A stretch of 5,494 nt of DNA from Chloroflexota bacterium (GTDB lineage Bacteria > Chloroflexota > Dehalococcoidia > SZUA-161 > SpSt-899). The stretch's first letter is position 1. Every line of letters starts with the position of its first letter. The notes under the pieces are model-generated. The model made no database searches and was not told the DNA's origin. It worked only from the letters and a program-made list of their open reading frames with translations. Shown here one piece after another: positions 1 through 5,494 of this stretch. The stretch lies in the NCBI GenBank assembly GCA_018725425.1, contig QLUL01000087.1, positions 1-5,494 of the forward strand, read 5' to 3'. A program made the translations under genes and the position numbers.

Positions 1-229
1 AAGCCGTACCGTTCTGCCCAATCTGGCATATCGTACAACGCCTGTGGCTCCGTAAGCCGACATTGAATCACTAATCTACCACGCCATGCCCCATATCCGC
101 TTGCTCGGCAATGGAGCAGTGCTTGTCCACAATCCTGACCAGACCCAAACGACGCAGAAAAGGAGTTGTGAGCACCAATGGTCCAACTACCCGAGTTTCA
201 AACTCAACATCGCCTAGTGTCTCGATCAT
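1..229 (-). pseudogene. Transposase N-terminal fragment, DUF4277 / IS1634-like, frameshifted and cut by the window edge
   Basis: Reading the minus strand from an ATG at 229-227 gives 52 codons beginning MIETLGDVEFETRVVGP and containing LRRLGLVRIVDKHCSIAEQ. They end at tandem stops TAG TGA (73-68). The reading continues in another frame from about 74 as LVIQCRLTEPQALYDMPDWA and runs off the window at position 1. The two halves join into one recognisable pattern (a Cys-containing N-terminal domain, then an 'NRLTxPQALYxxxxW'-like segment), which I know from DUF4277-containing IS1634-like transposases. The family call rests on recall, not a search. The frame change near 71-77 looks like a small deletion in codons just before LVIQ. 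A GAGGTG sequence (240-235) sits a few bases upstream of the ATG and could be its ribosome binding site. The catalytic DDE region would lie to the left of the window. The element appears dead, at least as a single-frame gene. Confidence 0.72.
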
Positions 230-283
230 CGCGGCACCTCGCTGTCAACGTAAGTGCCACTATTCTACACGATTTAACCGTTT

Positions 284-310
284 TAGACAAGTGCGGAATA
301 CAAGTATAAT
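284..310 (+). promoter_or_regulatory. Possible outward-facing hybrid promoter at the IS/grdE junction
   Basis: TAGACA (284-289, five of six matches to the -35 consensus) lies 15 bases upstream of a perfect TATAAT (305-310) on the plus strand, pointing towards the grdE fragment and grdB. The -35 box falls in the stretch I take to be the transposon end. The -10 box falls at about the point where recognisable GrdE-type coding sequence resumes. The 15-base spacer is shorter than the preferred 17, so strength is doubtful. IS ends that supply a -35 box to a flanking -10 box are well known; its use here is inference. Confidence 0.35.
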
Positions 311-632
311 GATGCTCTGCAAAAAGATCGAAGATCACGGAATACGGACCGTGCTGATCACCGATGAGTTTGCCGGCAGAGATGGCGCCTCGCAATCCCT
401 GGCAGATACAGTTCCTCAGGCTGATGCGTTAATCAGTGTGGGAAATGCCAATGAGATGGTAACTCTTCCGCCCTTGACGCGTGTCATCGGGGACCTGAAA
501 CCGGTGGAGTCCATTGCCGGGGGATTCGATGGTTGTCTGGCAGCCAGCGGCGGCGTGGATATCGAGATACAAGCCATCATAGGCGCCACATGCCAGTTAG
601 GTTTTGGGAAACTAAGCGCTCAAGGATATTAG
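306..632 (+). pseudogene. C-terminal fragment of a glycine/sarcosine/betaine reductase component B proprotein (GrdE/GrdG/GrdI type)
   Basis: The last ~108 codons match the C-terminal end of the GrdE-type proprotein family. Visible signatures are GIRTVLITDEFAGRDGASQS, GNANEMVTLPP, RVIGD, SIAGGFDG, EIQAIIGAT and the terminal LSAQGY before TAG (630-632). In the family, a protein of roughly 430 residues is cleaved at an internal cysteine to give a pyruvoyl-bearing subunit that binds the amine substrate and works with the GrdB selenoprotein. Only about the last quarter remains, without the processing cysteine, so it cannot form a working subunit. An open frame extends back to an ATG at 111, but codons 111 to about 300 are arginine-rich, unlike GrdE, and run antisense to the transposase remnant. 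The start given is where family-like sequence resumes and is approximate to ~15 bases. It is in the same order and strand as grdB, as in known grdEB operons. Glycine, sarcosine and betaine types cannot be told apart from this piece. Confidence 0.8.
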
Positions 633-648
633 CTCAAAAAAGCTAATA
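627..648 (+). other. 8-bp perfect inverted repeat over the grdE-fragment stop codon
   Basis: TATTAGCT (627-634) and AGCTAATA (641-648) are exact reverse complements around a CAAAAA loop, and the left arm contains the TAG stop at 630-632. The stem is A/T-rich and has no following T-run, so it is a weak terminator candidate at best. Its last bases overlap the first bases of the heptamer hairpin that follows. Confidence 0.4.
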
Positions 649-716
649 GGTAATGGGTAATGGGCGATAGGGGCACCCGTAGCCCCCATAACCTATGACC
701 TATGACCTATTACCTA
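644..716. repeat. Inverted array of 7-base repeats forming a long hairpin just before grdB
   Basis: The left arm is four heptamers: TAATAGG (644-650), TAATGGG (651-657), TAATGGG (658-664) and CGATAGG (665-671). The right arm is the opposite-strand version: ACCTATG (691-697), ACCTATG (698-704), ACCTATT (705-711) and ACCTA (712-716). The outer 8 bp (647-654 with 709-716) pair perfectly. The middle pairs with several mismatches and G-U pairs, and an inner GGGGC (670-674) / GCCCC (682-686) closes around ACCCGTA. The array occupies nearly all of the grdE-grdB gap and ends two bases before the grdB ribosome binding site. The structure is seen directly. A role in translation, termination or as a mobile repeat is inference. 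Confidence 0.75.
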
Positions 717-718
717 CT

Positions 719-728
719 AGAGGAGGAA
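719..728 (+). promoter_or_regulatory. Ribosome binding site that decides the grdB start
   Basis: AGAGGAGGAA (719-728) contains a full GGAGG core (722-726), 7 bases before the ATG at 734. This selects MARYRVVHYV as the N-terminus rather than the upstream in-frame ATG at 695. That upstream ATG lies inside the heptamer repeat and would add 13 non-family residues. Confidence 0.85.
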
Positions 729-733
729 CAAAG

Positions 734-2038
734 ATGGCAAGGTATAGAGTAGTTCATTATGTGAACCAGTTTTTCGCTCAGATAGGCGGAGAGGAGGAAG
801 TTAACATTCCACCCCTCATTAAGGAGGGGGCCGTCGGTCCTGGCAGGGCCCTGCAGCAGGCATTAGGGGAAGAGTGGGAGATAGTGGCTACCGTGGTCTG
901 CGGCGATAGTTACTTCGCCGAGAACATCGAGACGGCGTCAGAAACAGTGGTGGCCATTGTTTCCTCCTATCAGCCAAACGTATTCGTGGCCGGCCCGGCA
1001 TTTAATGCCGGCAGATACGGCGTCGCCTGCGGAGCCTCATGCTCAGCGGTCGGCGAAAAGCTTGGCATCCCGGCGGTTACGGCAATGTATGAAGAGAATC
1101 CGGGGTTGGAGCTCTACCGCAAGGGGATTTGCATTATCCCCACCGCCGATTCAGCTTTGCGTATGAAAGATGCCATCCCCAGAATGGCTTCCCTGGTGCG
1201 GAAACTGGGGCTCGGCCAGGAGATCGGCCCCCCGCAGGAGGAGGGTTACTTCCCGCGGGGGCTGAGGGTCAATCGGTTTGTCGATCGAACGGGCGCGGAG
1301 AGAGCGGTGGATATGCTCTTGCTGAAACTCAAGGGAGAGCCATTCCAGACCGAGTATCCGATGCCCACCTTTGAGCGCATTCCCCCCAGCCTCCCTATCG
1401 GTGACTTGAGCTCAGCTACGATAGCCCTGGTGACCACGGGCGGGATAGTGCCCCGTGGGAACCCCGACCGAATAGAGTCTGCCAGCGCTTCCAGGTTTGC
1501 CGAATATGATATTGCTGGTCTGGATGCCCTGACCCCGGCGGCTTACGAGACGGTGCACGGAGGTTACGATCCGGTCTACGCCAACGAGGATCCCGATAGA
1601 GTTTTGCCACTTGATGCTATGCGTGCCCTGGAGAAGGACGGAACCATCGGCAAACTGTATGATCGCTACTACGTTACCGTCGGCAACGCCACCTCGGTGG
1701 CCAATTCCGAAAGGTTCGGGAAGGCGATCGCCGCGGAGCTGAAATCGGCCGGGGTTGACGGGGTGATCCTTACCTCCACATGAGGCACTGATACGCGTTG
1801 CGGTGCAACGCTGGTGAAAGAGATAGACCGGGCAGGATTGCCTGTCGCACACCTGGCGGCGATAGTCCCCATCTCTCTTACCGTGGGGGCCAATCGCATT
1901 GTGCCCGCGGTGGCTATTCCCCATCCCCTGGGAAATCCAGCATTGCCCAAAGATGAGGAGAGACAGTTGCGTCTGAATCTGGCTAAGAAGGCGCTTGCAG
2001 CCCTGCAGATGGAGGTTAAAGAACAGACCGTGTTTTAG
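734..2038 (+). CDS. grdB: Glycine/sarcosine/betaine reductase component B selenoprotein (GrdB family), read through UGA
   Basis: GrdB-type selenoproteins carry the selenocysteine that attacks the substrate held by the GrdE-type pyruvoyl partner. They release the amine and pass a carboxymethyl group to component A (GrdA); GrdC/D then form acetyl phosphate. The reaction is cytoplasmic. The frame is open from ATG 734 to TAG 2036-2038 except for one TGA (1781-1783) at residue 350. Total length is 434, close to my recollection of the family (~436). Family blocks lie on both sides of the TGA: VVHYVNQFF (7-14), AGPAFNAGRYGVACG (86-100), YEENPG (119-124), GGYDPVYANEDPDRVLP (276-292), VILTST (344-349), then GTDTRCGATL (351-360), PISLTVGANRIVP (379-391) and the end EQTVF. 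Read-through is therefore near certain, and the GTG at 1814 is an internal codon. The residues after Sec read U-GT-D-TR-C, where I recall a Cys in place of Asp353 in well-known GrdB proteins. A strong RBS precedes it. Sarcosine (GrdF) or betaine (GrdH) specificity cannot be excluded. Its cognate partner gene upstream is truncated. Confidence 0.95.
1781..1811 (+). promoter_or_regulatory. Selenocysteine UGA codon with bacterial SECIS hairpin
   Basis: The TGA at 1781-1783 is followed by a perfect 7-bp stem: GCGTTGC (1795-1801) and GCAACGC (1805-1811), closed by the loop GGT (1802-1804). The loop begins 18 bases after the UGA and has G in its first two positions, which fits the known requirements for SelB-dependent Sec insertion in bacteria (a hairpin inside the coding region just downstream of UGA, with a conserved loop G). 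The hairpin also encodes family-conserved residues C356-G357-A358, so it is constrained at both protein and RNA level. selC, selA, selB and selD must be elsewhere in the genome. Confidence 0.9.
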
Positions 2039-2073
2039 CTATCACTTGCCCTGAATTGGAAGGGATTCTTCGC

Positions 2074-2111
2074 AATGCCCCGCAAAACTCCAAAGAGTTT
2101 TGCGGGGCATT
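2074..2111. terminator. Perfect 17-bp hairpin between convergent grdB and acs
   Basis: The arms 2074-2090 and 2095-2111 are exact reverse complements (AATGCCCCGC... with ...GCGGGGCATT) around a CAAA loop. The hairpin starts 36 bases after the grdB stop and ends 22 bases before the acs stop on the other strand, so it is placed to act on transcripts from both sides. Neither side has a clean T-run directly after the stem. It may therefore work as a weak terminator, an mRNA 3'-end stabiliser, or a block to antisense read-through. Confidence 0.7.
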
Positions 2112-2133
2112 CGATTGCTCGCTGACTTTCGTT

Positions 2134-4104
<1,971 letters not shown>

Positions 4105-4110
4105 AGGATT

Positions 4111-4115
4111 CTCCT
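4111..4115 (-). promoter_or_regulatory. Ribosome binding site supporting the GTG start of acs
   Basis: On the minus strand AAAGGAG is followed by AATCCT and then GTG (4104-4102). The 6-base spacing is good, and no better in-frame ATG lies near the family-expected N-terminus, so GTG is the likely initiator. Confidence 0.75.
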
Positions 4116-4191
4116 TTCGTATCGTATTAGACCCAAGTTCTACAGTTTATGCGGAAATCGACCGATTGGGTTGGGGAAATACCTCACTTCT

Positions 4192-4221
4192 ATTATATGC
4201 TGCCTGTAATTCCCTTGTCAA
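4192..4221 (-). promoter_or_regulatory. Sigma-70-type promoter of acs
   Basis: On the minus strand a perfect -35 box TTGACA (4221-4216) and a perfect -10 box TATAAT (4197-4192) are separated by 18 bases. Transcription would start near 4185, leaving a leader of about 80 bases before the GTG start. acs can thus be transcribed independently of the transporter gene upstream. The leader contains a 12-base dyad, AATCG-AC-CGATT on the plus strand (4156-4167), a possible regulator site, though that is weak evidence. Nothing else recognisable was found between this promoter and the palindromic element at about 4304. Confidence 0.85.
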
Positions 4222-4303
4222 GTGATCAAATTCACCCCCTTTTGCCATAATTGTAGCACATATCTTCTGTCACTACATGCCCTATCCTTCAATTTGACGT
4301 AAC

Positions 4304-4396
4304 CGTTCACCCAAATGTCATTCTGAGGGGCGAAGTGACGAAGAATCTCACAGACCCTTCGCTTCGCTCAGGGTGACATAGGAAGTGGGTGAAACG
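4304..4396. repeat. Intergenic palindromic element of the 'TGTCATTCTGAG...GAAGAATCT' type
   Basis: The core arms ATGTCATTCTGAG (4315-4327) and CTCAGGGTGACAT (4367-4379) pair along their whole length on the plus strand if two G-T pairs are allowed. Inner GAAG-rich and CTTCG-rich segments (about 4331-4343 and 4358-4366) extend the pairing imperfectly, and an outer pair, CGTTCACCC (4304-4312) with GGGTGAAACG (4387-4396), flanks it. I recognise this sequence style as a dispersed intergenic repeat found in many bacterial genomes, often near gene ends. It begins directly after the transporter stop codon, so it may end or stabilise that transcript. Family assignment is from memory and no copy number can be given. 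Confidence 0.65.
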
Positions 4397-4397
4397 A

Positions 4398-5494
4398 TTA
4401 TCTCTGTTGAAGCTGTTGAATCCTTGACTGCAATCTTGGTTTCACATAATATCTGGCCAGTAACACCGAGATGACACATTGGATAGTAAAAACTAGAAAG
4501 GCTACCTCGTATGAGCCCAATGCATCATAAACTGCGCCTGCAAAATAAGGACCATATATTCCGGCGATACCCCATGCTGTAAACAGCATGCCATAATTTA
4601 GCCCGAAGTTTTTTAAGCCCCAGACATCAGCTGCAAAAGCAGGCGACAACGCAAGACATCCGCCAAAACTTATGCCTGCTAGTGGTACTAGTATGTAAAA
4701 CAGGAAAGGCATATTCAAAAAATAAATAATAGCAAAAAGAAAAACTGCAATTGTCATAAGCACACCAATTAGCATAAAAGTGTCAAGTCTGCCAATTCTG
4801 TCAGAAAGAGGTCCGAGCCCTAATCTTCCCGAAAAATTTAAAATAGAAAATATCATTACCAGACCTGTAGCGGCTGCCGCAGTAAAACCGAAATAGTCAC
4901 GTGAAAATGGTACCATCTGCGTCATGATTGCAAGGCCGCCGGAACAAATTGAAAAGAAGAATATCCACATTCCTATAAATTCAGGAGTTTTAATAATTTT
5001 ACCCCCTGTAACCTCCATACCGGTGTATTCGACAGTTTTCGTTCTTGTAAGTTTTGCAGGATCCCAACCTTCCGGCATCCATCCTGCAGGAGGGTTTTTT
5101 ATAACTAATAAACCAAGGCTAATAATTATTACAGCAAAGGCAATACCTAAGACTAAAAAGGTACTTTCCCAACCGACCCGCTCTAGTAATATATGGATTA
5201 CCGGGCCAAACACAAGAGCTCCAAGCCCAAAGCCACCAACCATTATGCCTGTAGCAGTTCCTTTTGAATCCGGAAACCATTTCACACCACCTGCTACTGC
5301 TCCGCAATAGCCAAGGGCCATCCCCATACCACCTAGGAGTCCAAAGTATAAACTCAACTGCCAAAGATGAACTGCAGTAGAACTCAAAGCGTACCCAAGA
5401 CCAGCTGATATACCACCAATAATTACGATTAATTTTGGGCCTTTTTTATCCTGTAATCTGCCGGCAGGGACCATGCCTAGCGCAAAGACTACAG
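4398..5494 (-). CDS. Major facilitator superfamily transporter, OFA (oxalate/formate antiporter) type, N-terminus outside the window
   Basis: An inner-membrane carrier, probably for a small carboxylate. The frame is open from the window edge (reading VVFALGMVPAGRL...) to TAA at 4400-4398, giving 364 visible residues; the family is usually just over 400, so about 50 residues with TM1 and most of TM2 lie to the right. Numbering from the Met at 5474, the loop 2-3 signature GRLQDKKGPK (5-14) fits MFS motif A and is repeated as GPLSDRIGR at 221-229 in the second half. Ten hydrophobic segments are visible, at about 14-32, 38-62, 73-95, 103-125, 166-187, 197-216, 232-252, 256-280, 291-315 and 323-341. 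The central loop with NPPAGWMPEGW (127-137) is typical of OFA-family proteins. The C-terminus is a short basic, Gln-rich tail. The real start is not visible; the Met at 5474 is internal. Substrate is unknown: oxalate, formate, pyruvate, lactate or acetate-like acids are all possible. The gene is visibly more A/T-rich than grdB. Confidence 0.85.
   Translation of the reverse strand, partial: VVFALGMVPAGRLQDKKGPKLIVIIGGISAGLGYALSSTAVHLWQLSLYFGLLGGMGMALGYCGAVAGGVKWFPDSKGTATGIMVGGFGLGALVFGPVIHILLERVGWESTFLVLGIAFAVIIISLGLLVIKNPPAGWMPEGWDPAKLTRTKTVEYTGMEVTGGKIIKTPEFIGMWIFFFSICSGGLAIMTQMVPFSRDYFGFTAAAATGLVMIFSILNFSGRLGLGPLSDRIGRLDTFMLIGVLMTIAVFLFAIIYFLNMPFLFYILVPLAGISFGGCLALSPAFAADVWGLKNFGLNYGMLFTAWGIAGIYGPYFAGAVYDALGSYEVAFLVFTIQCVISVLLARYYVKPRLQSRIQQLQQR

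Noticed and set aside
111..305. Open frame on the plus strand extending the grdE-type fragment upstream to an ATG at 111
   Set aside because: The residues are arginine/serine-rich and unlike any GrdE sequence. Most of the stretch is antisense to the transposase remnant, so the extension is a chance fusion frame.
644..716. CRISPR-like repeat array
   Set aside because: The 7-base units are contiguous without spacers and arranged as inverted halves, so this is a tandem/inverted repeat and not a CRISPR.
695..733. Alternative grdB start at the in-frame ATG 695
   Set aside because: It lies within the heptamer repeat, lacks a ribosome binding site, and adds residues absent from the family. ATG 734 has a strong GGAGG at the right distance.
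1412..1950. Minus-strand open frames opposite the 3' half of grdB
   Set aside because: Antisense shadows of a strongly conserved plus-strand gene, with no family resemblance.
1814..2038. Separate 74-codon gene starting at GTG 1814
   Set aside because: It is the C-terminal part of the GrdB selenoprotein in the same frame after the Sec UGA, with no ribosome binding site of its own.
4105..4397. Riboswitch or small RNA in the acs upstream region
   Set aside because: Beyond the promoter, a short dyad and the palindromic element, no known riboswitch core, T-box or tRNA-like structure could be recognised.

Overview
The window comes from an anaerobic, selenocysteine-using bacterium. The main evidence is a glycine/sarcosine/betaine reductase selenoprotein gene (grdB type) whose in-frame UGA is followed by a convincing bacterial SECIS hairpin. 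The lineage cannot be fixed from the sequence. Stickland-type or uncultured anaerobes (Bacillota, Chloroflexota/Dehalococcoidia, Desulfobacterota) are all plausible, and this is inference only.

Layout. Positions 1-229 (minus strand) hold the N-terminal end of a decayed transposase resembling the DUF4277 / IS1634-like group, with an internal frameshift. It abuts the last ~108 codons of a grdE/grdG/grdI-type gene (about 306-632, plus strand). The upstream three quarters of that gene, including the pyruvoyl-forming cysteine region, are missing here. A long inverted array of 7-base repeats fills the gap before grdB. grdB (734-2038, 434 residues) is one gene read through UGA at 1781-1783; naive gene callers would split it in two. 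A perfect 17-bp hairpin (2074-2111) separates it from the convergent acetyl-CoA synthetase gene acs (4104-2134, minus strand, GTG start), which has its own near-consensus sigma-70 promoter. A palindromic intergenic element (about 4304-4396) lies between acs and an OFA-type major facilitator transporter gene (4398-5494, minus strand, N-terminus beyond the window).

How the genes fit together. GrdE-type and GrdB-type proteins together form substrate-specific component B of glycine, sarcosine or betaine reductase. With component A (GrdA) and component C (GrdC/D), this yields acetyl phosphate and hence acetate. Here the GrdE-type partner is broken and no grdA/C/D is present, so grdB is an apparent orphan, either using a partner encoded elsewhere or beginning to decay. 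acs (acetate to acetyl-CoA) and the OFA transporter (a family that moves oxalate, formate and other monocarboxylates) could form an organic-acid uptake and activation pair. Any link to the reductase through acetate is inference. No wholly new system is evident. The points most worth a second look are the IS-truncated grdE beside an intact Sec-encoding grdB, a possible IS/flank hybrid promoter, the heptamer hairpin, and an altered motif around the selenocysteine.
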